The notes under the pieces are model-generated. The model ran no database searches. It saw only the letters and a program-made list of their open reading frames with translations, and was not told the DNA's origin. A DNA stretch of 64,000 bases from NCBI RefSeq assembly GCF_013368755.1, contig NC_049562.1, positions 5,084,001 through 5,148,000 of the forward strand. The letters run 5' to 3'. Shown here in pieces: positions 23,768-34,893 of this stretch. The DNA comes from Talaromyces rugulosus (Eukaryota > Ascomycota > Eurotiomycetes > Eurotiales > Trichocomaceae). The position numbers and the translations under genes are program-made. Positions within the stretch are counted from its first letter, which is position 1. Each line of letters starts with the position of its first letter.

Positions 23768-26366
23768 AATTCTATAGTGGTAGTCGTAGTAGTTATTCAA
23801 AGAATGTTGAACGAAAAGAGAAAGAGGGTACGATGCTTGACACCAGCACGCTACTAATATCAATGAGGACCGTCATCAGACGTCTTTCTAGGCTAGCCAG
23901 GATAGCCAATTGCGGCGATATTTACATATATGTATAGATCAAGAAGCCGGGCTTAATCAGATACGGGCATTTTTCTGCGCGTTAATACCCCCGTGACGGG
24001 TCGTTGAATAAGCCCGTAACCTGCAAGAGAAGAGACGATGGCTGTGCGTAGGTTATCACCACTGGCTGAGATGACATGACAACATAGCCGACCACTGGCT
24101 AGTAGATTCGCGGATGACGACAAATACGGATTGCGTTTCAATGTTAGTGGGGGCTTAATACATATAGTGCTGTACTAGTCGCCCAGTAGACCGTATCACC
24201 GAGCCGCTATGTGTGTACTACTTAGTTCAATGTTGGTGACGGCAGCTAAGTTGCAGCTAAGTTACATGGATACTAGTAGCTCTATCAGTTGTTGTTCTGA
24301 TTAACTAGCGTAGATAGAGTGAGCGATCGTCCAACATCGAAGGGCCGAAAACGATCCAGCGTGGCGGCCATGTGATGCAGGCATGCGATGCAAAGCTTAT
24401 AGAAACCGTCTACCAATAACACCAAGGGAATTAGACCCAACATGCTCATGAGTCGCTGTGTTATTATTATAATACCAACCTTACCCTTGTCTCACATTTG
24501 TGGTGTGTGCGCTTTTCAAAATGCCCGAAGCAGCAAAAATACGAGGATCAAAGTCAAACTGATCGAGACAACCCCAGGGGGCCCGTGTGTAAGCCTCACT
24601 CGTACTTTTGTAGTACCATAGATCTTTGCTGATATGAAATAGACTGCTGTAACTGTATTATTTGTGATATCTTGTGTATGGGAGCCTAGCCTTTGTATGT
24701 CGACACAATAATCTAGCCCTAACCAGCCTGCTGGGTTAGCTCCTTGTTCCTGCACGTGGAATGACTAAGTAGGTATTCACTATTTAGTGGAGACGCGTTG
24801 GTCAGATTCAATTAAGTGTTATGATTGATGCAAAGACTAGCAAAGTAGCACCATTTCTGCGTAGGAACGCATGCTATATTTCGCTGACGGTCCTCCGGCC
24901 CCATCGCCTGTGCTTTCCTGAGAACCGTGCTTGTCTCGGGGGTATTTTTTTCTGCTCTATATCACGACTGACGCCCCAAAAATAGGACCGGGCGTATGTT
25001 CAAATTGTTCCTTCCTCGCTTATCGGGTGTATTCCGTTTTCTAGCTCTCTCTCTCTTGATAATAAAGGCGAAAAACCGGGTCACCATGTTGTGGATCGTC
25101 AATAAACCTTCCTAGACTATTCTAGAATCCTCGTGGCTGCTGCCTGTACCAACAGGCTAGTATCTTACTACTACATACATAAACTCTTTCTTTATTAGTC
25201 CATGTTCCTTCCAACGTATTACTTCTACGATTCCATCTCCTCAACAGTCTATTTGCATTTACCCTATTAGGTTTAGCGTTAATTGGCAAATGACCGGAGA
25301 TGTGGGGAATAATTAAACAATAATGAGGGGACATTGCTATTATTGTGATTCATAAGCTAATGATACGTTAACCAACGATAAGTTAGCCAACATTGCAGGA
25401 AAGAATACCAATAATCTCTCTTTGAACAAAGATTTGATCTATCAGACATAATCTTGGCATCCCTGTTTATTTACATTTAGGTGATTACGTTATTATGTAC
25501 TACAGTGGTTATCAGTCAACTGTATGGTATGTTGCACATACATAAATAGATGTAACCTGTGAAATAATAAACTCAACACCATATGCTCAATTAGTAGTAA
25601 TCACAACATGTCTATCCAAAAAAGAAAACGCTAAACCACTTACAGATGTACGCCCCGGAGCGGACTAGCGTGGTGGGATGTCACGTGCGAGGGGCATGCG
25701 ATAAGGACTTGGCAGCAAAGGCGATTGCTCGACTGCTCGCCCAACCAGCGGGGCATTTTGGGATGCAGGCAACGGACGTTGGTGCCCATCGCGAAACCGG
25801 ATGTTTTAATAATAATTTTGCATTTTTTTGATCAGTCGTGTGTCTGCTGCCGTCTCTTACCCCATTTCGGCGGAGATCTTTGTTGGCTAGCAGCGTCTCT
25901 ATCAACAAATCATGAAGGCTTACTGTCCGCCGCTCTCCTCCTCATCTTACCCTTTTCGGTGGCCAACAAAATTTGTACCATTATTATTTTCATTACGGCC
26001 AGCACAGTTGAGTCTTGTTCATCAAGGCCACGTTTACCGACATAAAGGCTCAGTACCTCCCCAACTCGTGAATTGTCCGTCTACCGCTCTACACCTTTTT
26101 TTTTCCGTCGCCACTTCCGGTTTTTTTCGCTTACCACAGGTTCGGAAATTTGCTAGGGGTTGCAAAATTGAAGTGATCACCACGAGAGTATCAAATCCGA
26201 GCATATTATTATCCGACTACGCTTTTCCGGTTCGCCCTTTTACGATGTCGCGTTGGCATTTCACTATCGAAATGCAGATCTACCCATGATATAGAGATCA
26301 CAACGAAATTTTATCCCAACTCACTCTCGGCGAATACTATCTATTAACCACTCCTAGTCGCCGGCG
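23768..26366. promoter_or_regulatory. Large intergenic spacer at the cluster border
   Basis: About 2.6 kb without a supported gene; all open frames are under 110 codons with no recognisable domain. The left part includes ACGGGCAT at 23963-23970 and ATGCCCGA at 24521-24528 and probably belongs to the regulator's promoter. The right part (25.6-26.3 kb) is richer in G/C and pyrimidine tracts and is probably the ligase promoter. No tRNA box or inverted repeat was identified. Confidence 0.5.
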
Positions 26367-28379
26367 ATGGCAATCACGGACTCCATCCTCGAGGAGGAGG
26401 AGGATCGCTCAATGGAGCTGTCCTCCATCTCCGCCATCTTTCCAGAAATCAAAATCGACGAACGATATCCTTTCCGAGCCACTTTAGATATACCCATCAC
26501 GCCGTCCGATCCGCTGCTAGTGAAGTTCGAGCAAGGGCCCGAGAACTTCCAAGCTCCCATGACCCCGCCGACCTCGTTGGATACAAATGATGCTGGAGTG
26601 GATGGAGAAGCACTCGGCGAGCATGCGCAGAGAGCTGCTCAGAACATACATGACGTACATCAACTATCACATTTACCGCCCTTGACATTGGACATAGAAC
26701 TCCCACTTGGCTATCCCTCCGAAAAACCCGCGATTTTCAATATCGCCACCAGCCCGCAGTGGCTTCCGCCGGCACAGATAGCCAAACTCAAAGATGACGG
26801 GAAACGCCTATGGGAAGAATGCGGGAAGGACATGATCGTTTATACATATATCGACCATATACAACAAATGACAGAGAGCGCCTTTGGAATCGCCAAAAAT
26901 CGAGACGAGCCTGTCAAGCTTCATCGCGGGTTGAAAATTGCGCTCCTGGACTTCGACATAAAAACAAAGAGAGAAAAATTTGAACGTGAAACTTTTGAAT
27001 GCGGCGTTTGTCTGGAGCCGAAGAAAGGCGCTAATTGCCATCGCATGCTACTCTGTTCACATGTTTTTTGCATCCCTTGCCTACAGGGATTCTACAACAG
27101 CTGCATAACTGAAGGAGACGTGGACAGTGTTAGATGCATGGCTCCGGATTGTGGCAAAGGGTTAAATCCTGCTCCTGCCCAGGGGATACGAGATGCTGCG
27201 ATAGTTCCCAAGATGAAAAAGAAAAGAAAACACGACAGGTCTATTAACCCAAGCGAGCTTCTTCAGATTCCTTTGGAGCAAGAGATGGTTTCAAGGTACG
27301 TTTTCTTGAAACGCAAGAAGCGATTAGAATCAGATAAGACCACTGTTTATTGCCCCCGGAAATGGTGTCAAGGAGCTGCCCGCTCTAAGAAGCATCCGAA
27401 GCCTAAGGATCCCATGGTGGATGACTTGAGTGATTCAGAAGATGATGACAATATTATGGAGTTTGACCCTATGGGCGAAGAGTCCCAATTACCTCCTATG
27501 GCTGATCGAGTTTCAATCTGTGAAGACTGCGACTACGCATTTTGCTGCGTTTGTAAGAAGGGGTGGCATGGAGAACTAGAAAGGTGCTCGCCACGACGTG
27601 AGGCCGAGCTTACGGCAGAAGAGAAGGCTACGGAGGAGTACATGCAACTGTACACGAGACAATGCCCGACATGCAAGACACCATGCCAAAAGCAAATGGG
27701 CTGCAACCACATGATTTGCTTCCAGTGCAATACCCATTTCTGTTATCTTTGTTCCGCATGGCTTTCCGAAGACAACCCATATCAGCACTTCAACACGCTA
27801 GACAGTAGTTGTTTCAACAGACTCTGGGAGCTTGAAGGTGGTGACGGCGTTGACCCGGTTGGTGCAGCCGCGCTTCATCAGATCCCGGCAAACCTAGTGG
27901 ACTTTGACGATGCGAGTGAAAACGGGGAGATCTCCGATGACCCTGATATTGAAGACGATCCTCCCGCATGGGAATTTGGCTCCGAGGACAGTGACAGCGA
28001 TAGCGATCTAGACGATGGTCGCCCTCGTCGCCGACCTCCACCGCCAGCCCCCGTGCCCCCTCGAGTGATGCCCGCTGCTGTTCACCCTCATGGAAACAAC
28101 CAAGATATCGACCTTCGCGGTCTCGACGCCGCGGGTAGAGCTGCAGCAGCCGAGCGTCAAGCCCAAGCCCTTGCCATGGCTCAAATCAGGGATCGGGCAG
28201 GAGCCCGCGAAGCATTCCCTCGTCCTCCACATCATCGTGCTGCAGCAGGCTTGCAAGTTCGCCGTAACAATGCCGGAGGAGCCTTTCAACCAGTGCGGCA
28301 AGAGGGCTTACAACGCTTTCTAGAACTCGTTCAAAATGACCAAGAGGACGAATGGGACAGTGACGAATTAGATGAATGA
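26367..28379 (+). CDS. itt1: RWD-RBR E3 ubiquitin ligase (Itt1/RNF14-like)
   Basis: RING-between-RING ubiquitin ligase of 670 residues without introns. An RWD domain (about residues 10-180) includes YPFRATLDIPI and LPLGYPSEKPAIF, the YPxxxP signature. RING1 starts near residue 211 (CGVCLEPKK, then CSHVFCIPC). The in-between-RING segment runs to residue 410 with many Cys pairs (CEDCDYAFCCVCKKGWH). RING2 starts near residue 433 (CPTCKTPCQ) and has the GCNHM motif that holds the catalytic Cys of RBR ligases. The C-terminal 150 residues are acidic, Pro/Ala-rich and probably disordered. The family transfers ubiquitin through a Cys thioester; yeast Itt1 is linked to translation termination. The protein is longer than yeast Itt1. 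It looks like a housekeeping gene, marking the cluster boundary. Confidence 0.93.
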   Translation: MAITDSILEEEEDRSMELSSISAIFPEIKIDERYPFRATLDIPITPSDPLLVKFEQGPENFQAPMTPPTSLDTNDAGVDGEALGEHAQRAAQNIHDVHQLSHLPPLTLDIELPLGYPSEKPAIFNIATSPQWLPPAQIAKLKDDGKRLWEECGKDMIVYTYIDHIQQMTESAFGIAKNRDEPVKLHRGLKIALLDFDIKTKREKFERETFECGVCLEPKKGANCHRMLLCSHVFCIPCLQGFYNSCITEGDVDSVRCMAPDCGKGLNPAPAQGIRDAAIVPKMKKKRKHDRSINPSELLQIPLEQEMVSRYVFLKRKKRLESDKTTVYCPRKWCQGAARSKKHPKPKDPMVDDLSDSEDDDNIMEFDPMGEESQLPPMADRVSICEDCDYAFCCVCKKGWHGELERCSPRREAELTAEEKATEEYMQLYTRQCPTCKTPCQKQMGCNHMICFQCNTHFCYLCSAWLSEDNPYQHFNTLDSSCFNRLWELEGGDGVDPVGAAALHQIPANLVDFDDASENGEISDDPDIEDDPPAWEFGSEDSDSDSDLDDGRPRRRPPPPAPVPPRVMPAAVHPHGNNQDIDLRGLDAAGRAAAAERQAQALAMAQIRDRAGAREAFPRPPHHRAAAGLQVRRNNAGGAFQPVRQEGLQRFLELVQNDQEDEWDSDELDE

Positions 28380-29433
28380 CGCTCGAAAAAAATTATTTGT
28401 TTTCTATATTGTCTTTTTTGTTGTTGTTTTTTTGCATCTTAGTTATTCCCTCTGAAACGGCCGTATTGATGACTCACGACGCAACTCATTCCTCACGATA
28501 ATTTGTTTTGTGTACACATATCTATGCGCTTCTGCTTTTTTACTCTTCTCTTCCTTTCTTTTCTTATGAAAAGAAAAGAAGTTCTCGGCATATTGGGTAC
28601 GGAGCCATTATTTTTGCGGATCTATATCAATTTATGTGGATCATGGATGGTATAGCGTATTGATTGATGCATTTCTTGTCTGCATTTTTACCGAATAGAA
28701 CCTTTGTTAGAAGGATATGCAAGGATTTACCAGCAATGGAGGACTCTTTTCTCTCTCTCTCTCTTGCTTCAGTTTCCTTATGACGAACTATTTATATTTG
28801 TTTCATTTCTCATATTTCAAATGACTTGCCACAATATTTAGTTACACTAGTTGAAAGGCAGAATTGGACGTAATAATATTCAATGTTGAACAATATTCTA
28901 GCCGTTCAGTATTATGTACATCAATCAATGACAACGAATGAAAATCACCTGAAAAGGAATGTTTGTATTCGAAAAAAATGCATGAAACTAGAATCCAGGG
29001 TATACAAAAATCAAATCCAACAAGAAAACCCGGATAGGAAAATGGTAATGATAACAAGAACAAATAACAACAATAAATCCAAAACCAAAAGCGCCATTTC
29101 AAAAGAGACGAACAGGATGCCTGTAATTTACTGTTCATCTCCGCTATGCTCGCTTCTTTCTGTCCAGTGCCGGTTCCATGCTTCCTAATATGAATGCAAA
29201 TGCAAATGCAAGTTGTATATAACACGAATTCAAGATGTGAAAAAGATATCAATAAGTTATAAAAAATGGGGTATCTGGGACAAACGCCGGATATGATGAG
29301 TATTGAAATTAGGGGGAAAAAATGGAAATTTATAGCGATGTCGAAATGAGGAAATGGTAAAGCACATCGCAAATTTTACCAAATAGAAAAGAAGGGTGGC
29401 GGGAGAAACGGCAAGAAATGACTGGTAGAGCTA
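28380..29433. other. Intergenic, convergent 3' region
   Basis: AT-rich 3'UTR-like DNA between two convergent genes, with a short inverted repeat (CTTTTC...GAAAAG around 28560-28576). No gene supported. Confidence 0.6.
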
Positions 29434-32400
29434 TCATGATTGCTCATGAGCGCCGAGACCTTTCAACAAGACACGCTTGTTACGGCCGATAGAGCCAATA
29501 TCACTGACACTGCGCACACTCATTTTTGAGGAATTATGCAGCTCACGATCAATACGAGGGTCTGTAGGTTTCTGTATCGGTTTGACACTGGACGATGTTC
29601 GCCGCGCCTGGCCGATGACATTTTCCATCCAGGCTTCACTCTCGGGTGTCATTGACACATGTCTGGTCCGTGGCTTAGGGCCAGCAAGGCCAAGAGGCGT
29701 AGATGACTGAGTATGAGGAGTTCTCGCAGACCCGGGATGCGGGGAGTAGACGCTCGAGCCATCACCGAGAATAGAAGACATGCTGACTGAGTTGATGGAT
29801 GAGGCGGAGCCGCGTCGCGCCGAAGGAAAGGATGGAAATGTTAGCTCTTCTCCGGCGATATCGATATTTTCAGCGGTAAGTGCGGGAAGGTCGGCAGCGG
29901 GTTTCGAAGGACGCCTTGTTTTGCGAACCGAAAGGGATGAGCCTGGCCTGTTACTGATGACTGAAGAAGGGCGTGGGACGCTCGGCGTATTGTCAGCGGA
30001 GAGTGTCGCGGTGGAACCTGGAGATGTCGAGATAGGAAGACCTTTAACCTCGACTTGACTCTTCGAGGGTGTTTGGCGGCTATGGTGAATAACGTATTCA
30101 CGAAGATATTCGCGCAAATCGGCCCAGCCACCGCCGACACGTACCATAACCCGTTCGCCATCCTCACCAACAGTGCGTACAAACAGTTTCGTCGGTTGTG
30201 CTTTTCCACGGTGGTGCAGATGGTAAACTCTCACGGTCTTGTCCTCGGTCTTATAAGATGTTGTCCGTTTAGGGCGAGAGGTTGGAGTAAAGGTCCCCGA
30301 GGGAGTAGGAGTGCTCACTCGACTAGGTGTTGAAAAGGGAGATCTTGAACCAAACTGGTTTCTGATTGATGTTGAAACGGAGGAAACAACCGAACGTTGA
30401 TCGAAGTCGCTTGCCGGGTTATTGCTGAGGCGGATTTGACCAGGTATACCGGTGAGGATGGAATGAATCTTTTCTTGCAGCTCATCGTCGGCTTCATTGA
30501 CTGGCCTCATAGCGAACGAGCCGCCATCGGAGAAAGAATACTTTCTACGCCTTTCTGCATATTCGGTACTGGAAGCGTAAGACCCGATGCTTTCCATACT
30601 TGGTTTGCTGTGTACAAAAGCACTAGGCGCACTAAGTAACGAGTTGTTCGACGCCTTTCGATTCAACGAAACCGAATCTGGGTCGATGTCTTTAGTAGAC
30701 ACGGCTCTGTATCGTGGATGTAGTCGATTGCTACCCATGTCTGCACTGATTGAATCGGATTCATGTCTCGGAGTGTTACCAACAGCCTTGTTCAGAGAAG
30801 ATATCGTTCCCCGCATCAGGCTAGAGCTAGGCCCTCGTACAGCTCGCCGAGGAAGTGCATCAGGTGGCGGCGATTCGCTATCCTTGCGGGAAGAGGTGAG
30901 ATTAGCGTTCTTTTGCAAGGATCCTAGGCTGTCAGATGACCTCCTTGGGGTCGAAAAGTTGTTTTGTCGATAACTGCCCTCAACAACAGAAAAGCTGGTG
31001 TCCGTTTCATCATTGATGAAGCGTTGCAAAGGAAGGCTCGCGTTATCATTGTGTTTGAATATCTGCAGTTTCTGTAAAAGGGAGTCATCTAACTTGGGCG
31101 AGAACCTATCACGAAGGGTACGGTCACTGTCGTTACTAACAACGCCAGGCGAGGAGAGTATCGTTAAATCCGGTGTTTCGACTGCAACAGAAGGCGATTT
31201 AGTCGGAGTAAAGTGATTATGCTGATTATGGAATGTATTGTTATCCAATAGCTGGCCCTCATAGGGATATTCGATTGACTGGATTGGCTCGTCTCTATCC
31301 AGGGGCAATCCGCGCTCTGAATCCGACTCCACAAGTGATGGACTAGACGTATCGTCGATATTGGCTGACAATCTTGAGTTGTTACCATCATGACTACCCT
31401 CAGTACCCTCTTCCGCAACCTCTCCAGTAGCCTTTGATACGGCTATAATAGGGTGTGGGCTGCTCGATTGTAGATGTTGCGGCGTAGACGTATCAACTGG
31501 TGAGTCTGGCGTTGGTATGTCCGTCTCAATGAATGTGGTGGTGTCTTCACTAGCGACACTTTTATCTCCTTCTGTATCCGAGATATTATAAATATCTGCA
31601 TGTTGGATTGAAGGTGAGTCTTGTGGTTCTAGAGGAACTTCATATATGGTGTTTAATCCTTTTTCTCTTCCAGATATAACAGGATCCGATGGTATATCAG
31701 AGTCCTTTTCCGGGGCTAAATTTATTGCTTCAGGGTCGACATTGATAGGGACTTCGACAGGATGAGATTCCGAACTAGAAAGCGGGGGGCTGTCTGGTTT
31801 GCTCGGAGAAGGGAGGTGGATACCAGGAGTACCGGGGGATGGAGGTTGAGTAGCCTGTTTAATGTCTTCTTCTTCACTGGTATTAAGATCTGTAATGATA
31901 TCACCACTCGTTGCACCAGTCGAAGGGGCTGGTTTTGATTGCGCCTCGCTAACGCTTGTATCATTGACCGAGCACTCGGGTTGAGCGCTGACTTCGGAGT
32001 TCTGAAAGAGTTGGTCTTTAAAAGGAGTGTCACTTGGAGTGTCCTCGCAAGGGGTTGGACCGTCGATGTTAGGCGTAGGAATTGCGTTGACACATGTATC
32101 TGGTGTGATGGTGGACAGGGACTGTACTGAGGTATCATCGGTGGTAACATACGAATCTAGTTGTGTCTGGCTGTGAGTTTGGCTTATCCCAGACGTATTT
32201 TCCACTGTAGGTCCCGTAGTAGATTCCGACGGAACACGTGGATCGTTTGGTGCAGGAAGGGTATCGTCGTTAGTTGGCTCCGCATCTTTGGGGATTGTGG
32301 CAGAAGTTTCCGTTGGCATGTTAACTAGATTGTTTTGGAGACTGCTCCCTGGGGAGACAGGCTTTGGTTCATTGTCTCCTGAGTTCTCGGAAAATGGACC

Positions 32401-33486
32401 TACATTTTCTAATGCGGGCGCCTCTGCTTCCTTTGAGGAGTGGTGTTCTTCACGGGCTTCGGAACGTTTCCATTCTCGCTCGAATGCTATCTGTTGTGCT
32501 CGCTGAGCCCAAGTGACAAAGTCTGCCTCAAGCGCATCCATCTGGTCAATCCATGAATCTGGCAAGGAGTCTTCACAGGTCTCCAAGGCGTCAAGGATGG
32601 TGTCCATTCTCAAACCAGCTGTGGATATGTACTGCTTTAGTTCCTCCTTTTTCGCATGAACAGTGCTGGTGGAAAAATCGTCATTGTGACCAATCGTATG
32701 TAGTGTAGAAAGCGCAACGTCAAGAAGTTTTCGTGCCGCTTCGATAGACTCCAACAGACCCGGAATTTGTCTTGAAACCAGTAATCGGACTGTCCAGGTG
32801 CTCAAAAGTCGATTTAGCCGTGATAGAGTAGGGAGGGCTCGAAGAATGGTGGCGGTAATAACCGTGGCAAAATCGCTAAGCTGTGTATAAGTGAACGGGG
32901 GTGCTGAAATGGAGCTCATAGCACTGTTTGCCGATGACGGCCTGGAGCGACCAGGCACGTGGACGTTTATAATGTGTTCCTTCAGCTCCTCGATCCTAAG
33001 GTTGTCGATACGACTCTTGATTTCCTCGATATATGTTTCGTATTGTGTAACCGTTTGCGCCGAAAGACTCCCACAAAACACCTGACCATCTCTCGAAGGA
33101 TCCGCCGTAGGGGGTAAGAAGCCCTTCCCCCGGTGCATGTCTTTCCCCGTCGGCCATTGCCATGCTGAAAGTTCTCGTAGCCAGGTTTTCAACTTTTGTG
33201 CGGCTAATGCTGCTCGAGCCCCGATTACCCTGTCATCAGGAGATACCTGAGACATGCTCCTTACCAAGATGTCTTTTGCTCGTGGTTCATGTTTCGGGAC
33301 GGCATTGATAGAAGCGAGGGCATCGAGAATGGCCTCGGGGGAAAGCCCGGCAAGAAGCGGATCTTGCTCATCTGTAGAAAGCTGCTGTCTGCGTTTCGGC
33401 GATCGTAGAGGGGTTTGGGGAGGCGGCGGCGGAGGAATGCGGAACGAAGCGACGGAGTAAGATAGAGCGTCGGCCATGGCGGTCAT
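29434..33486 (-). CDS. Large GAR (GAS2-related) domain protein
   Basis: 1350-residue single-exon protein. Residues 1-330 are mostly helical (KLKTWLRELSAWQW; ATILRALPTLSRLNRLLSTW) and may form a coiled or spectrin-like head. Residues 330-1070 are Ser/Thr/Pro/Glu-rich and predicted disordered, with many SP/TP sites. Around residues 1080-1150 lies the GAR domain (TVRVYHLHHRG, KLFVRTVGEDGERVMVRVG, WADLREYLREYV), known in GAS2/spectraplakin proteins to bind microtubules. A Ser/Arg-rich tail follows. A second in-frame ATG at 33477 is possible. Fungal homologues are poorly studied; a role at microtubules or the cell cortex is inferred from the domain. Confidence 0.88.
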   Translation of the reverse strand: MTAMADALSYSVASFRIPPPPPPQTPLRSPKRRQQLSTDEQDPLLAGLSPEAILDALASINAVPKHEPRAKDILVRSMSQVSPDDRVIGARAALAAQKLKTWLRELSAWQWPTGKDMHRGKGFLPPTADPSRDGQVFCGSLSAQTVTQYETYIEEIKSRIDNLRIEELKEHIINVHVPGRSRPSSANSAMSSISAPPFTYTQLSDFATVITATILRALPTLSRLNRLLSTWTVRLLVSRQIPGLLESIEAARKLLDVALSTLHTIGHNDDFSTSTVHAKKEELKQYISTAGLRMDTILDALETCEDSLPDSWIDQMDALEADFVTWAQRAQQIAFEREWKRSEAREEHHSSKEAEAPALENVGPFSENSGDNEPKPVSPGSSLQNNLVNMPTETSATIPKDAEPTNDDTLPAPNDPRVPSESTTGPTVENTSGISQTHSQTQLDSYVTTDDTSVQSLSTITPDTCVNAIPTPNIDGPTPCEDTPSDTPFKDQLFQNSEVSAQPECSVNDTSVSEAQSKPAPSTGATSGDIITDLNTSEEEDIKQATQPPSPGTPGIHLPSPSKPDSPPLSSSESHPVEVPINVDPEAINLAPEKDSDIPSDPVISGREKGLNTIYEVPLEPQDSPSIQHADIYNISDTEGDKSVASEDTTTFIETDIPTPDSPVDTSTPQHLQSSSPHPIIAVSKATGEVAEEGTEGSHDGNNSRLSANIDDTSSPSLVESDSERGLPLDRDEPIQSIEYPYEGQLLDNNTFHNQHNHFTPTKSPSVAVETPDLTILSSPGVVSNDSDRTLRDRFSPKLDDSLLQKLQIFKHNDNASLPLQRFINDETDTSFSVVEGSYRQNNFSTPRRSSDSLGSLQKNANLTSSRKDSESPPPDALPRRAVRGPSSSLMRGTISSLNKAVGNTPRHESDSISADMGSNRLHPRYRAVSTKDIDPDSVSLNRKASNNSLLSAPSAFVHSKPSMESIGSYASSTEYAERRRKYSFSDGGSFAMRPVNEADDELQEKIHSILTGIPGQIRLSNNPASDFDQRSVVSSVSTSIRNQFGSRSPFSTPSRVSTPTPSGTFTPTSRPKRTTSYKTEDKTVRVYHLHHRGKAQPTKLFVRTVGEDGERVMVRVGGGWADLREYLREYVIHHSRQTPSKSQVEVKGLPISTSPGSTATLSADNTPSVPRPSSVISNRPGSSLSVRKTRRPSKPAADLPALTAENIDIAGEELTFPSFPSARRGSASSINSVSMSSILGDGSSVYSPHPGSARTPHTQSSTPLGLAGPKPRTRHVSMTPESEAWMENVIGQARRTSSSVKPIQKPTDPRIDRELHNSSKMSVRSVSDIGSIGRNKRVLLKGLGAHEQS

Positions 33487-34207
33487 CCAACGTCACAATT
33501 GTTGAATAGCAAACAGCTTTCGAGACTGCTCAGTGATGTGGATAAGCTATCTTCGGCAACCGATGCCTCTGTGCGGGATACGTCAATCGGAAACTCCCAC
33601 AGTCGAGCATGCTGAACTGATTAAGTGAAAAATTTACGATATCCACAACGTGAAGCACAAGTATTGAGACACCTTCTAAGCGGCGAGAGAGGGATAAGAA
33701 GAAATCGATCGACGAAGGCTGGCTGGCACAATGGAAGAAAAAAACGGCCCGAGATCGTGCAGGTGGCAGGATCGCTTAAAGTCTGCGTGGGCAGGCAAGG
33801 GCTGCACGGCGGACAGAGAAGGGCCAGCACTCTGCAAGGCGGTGGGCAGCGGTGATGGGTATGCACAGCAACGATGCAGATGTGCTGGCAAGGTTAACGA
33901 TCAGCGCGAGGTGTTGGTTAGTTGGAGGATGACCGCTGTAAGCTGCAGGTGAGATGAGAGCGTCTGGTTTCGGGGCGGAGGCGAGATTCCAGTTGACAGG
34001 AGTTGATAAGAGTTCACAAGCCGATCCACGGCACGCTGGTGATGGCTTTCTGCTGCTATAAGAATAAAAAAAGAATAAGAAGCGTGGTGGGAAGATGGAA
34101 GATGGATGTGGATGTCTGATTGTCCAGGCTCGGCGGTTTCCATTGGCGGCGCTCCCCTTGTCGCGCGCGTCTCACGCGTCGCAGCCGGGCCCTTGCGTTA
34201 TCCCGGC

Positions 34208-34245
<38 letters not shown>

Positions 34246-34893
34246 CTTTGCTTCCAGATATTATCTCGACATTCAGTCTTTTTTTTTCTCAATGCTATTT
34301 CGTCGAAACGAGACATAGCCTCAGCGCCGGTAGATGCGAAAGACGCGTGAACACGCGTGGACAACCTTCTCTCGGCCAAGAACCATGGGACTGCAGCCAA
34401 TTCATCCCATGACTATGTCTATCGACTGGAACGTGAAAAAAGACAACTGTCGCGGTGCGTCACTGCTGTGTCATATCTTCGATAAATAGTCATTGGGTAG
34501 AATTTGTGCAATTGATGTGGACACTTTGATGTGAAATAAAAAACAACCTTTTGGTTTTTTCGACTGCGACATGACATCATCACTAGCAATTTCAACCGCC
34601 ATATCAATCAGTATGGTATACCTCGATCGATTAAATCAATCGCCTCGCAAATGCATACAATTACATACACGAGAATTTTTAAGAACTCTCAATGTCCAGG
34701 GACAGATATGTGTGGGTGTATAAACTGTGTTTCGAGTGCTGATAATGAGCATTTGGAGCTATCTAAATAGACAATGGACCCTGACGGAAAGGCCCCAAAG
34801 GCCAGACATGAGAAATTAACCATGTATGCAGTGATGATTCTTCAGATATAGCACGGCTACGAAAAGTACTTGGCATCACATATTTCGGCATGT
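33487..34893. promoter_or_regulatory. Intergenic region with a CT microsatellite
   Basis: Upstream region of the GAR-domain gene and 3' region of the DUF1857 gene. Overlapping open frames on both strands are low-complexity and show no domain. A (CT)n tract occupies 34211-34243. No gene supported. Confidence 0.55.
34211..34243. repeat. (CT)n microsatellite, about 16 units
   Basis: Uninterrupted CT dinucleotide run of 33 bases, in the putative promoter of the GAR-domain gene (GA repeat on its coding strand). Confidence 0.95.

Noticed and set aside
25646..26289. Small open frames in the cluster-border spacer
   Set aside because: No domain, no consistent splicing, pyrimidine-rich promoter-like DNA.
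28550..28580. Hairpin CTTTTC...GAAAAG resembling a terminator
   Set aside because: Bacterial-style terminators are not expected here; simple pyrimidine/purine tract in a 3' region.
28842..29372. 176-codon minus-strand open frame rich in Phe/Leu/Ile
   Set aside because: Lies in AT-rich 3' DNA between convergent genes; hydrophobic bias is explained by T-rich composition; no domain.
33621..33952. Open frames on both strands upstream of the GAR-domain gene
   Set aside because: Several mutually overlapping frames with no domain; more likely promoter/5'UTR.
34095..34412. Overlapping open frames across the CT microsatellite
   Set aside because: Dinucleotide repeats stay open in several frames by nature; no coding evidence.
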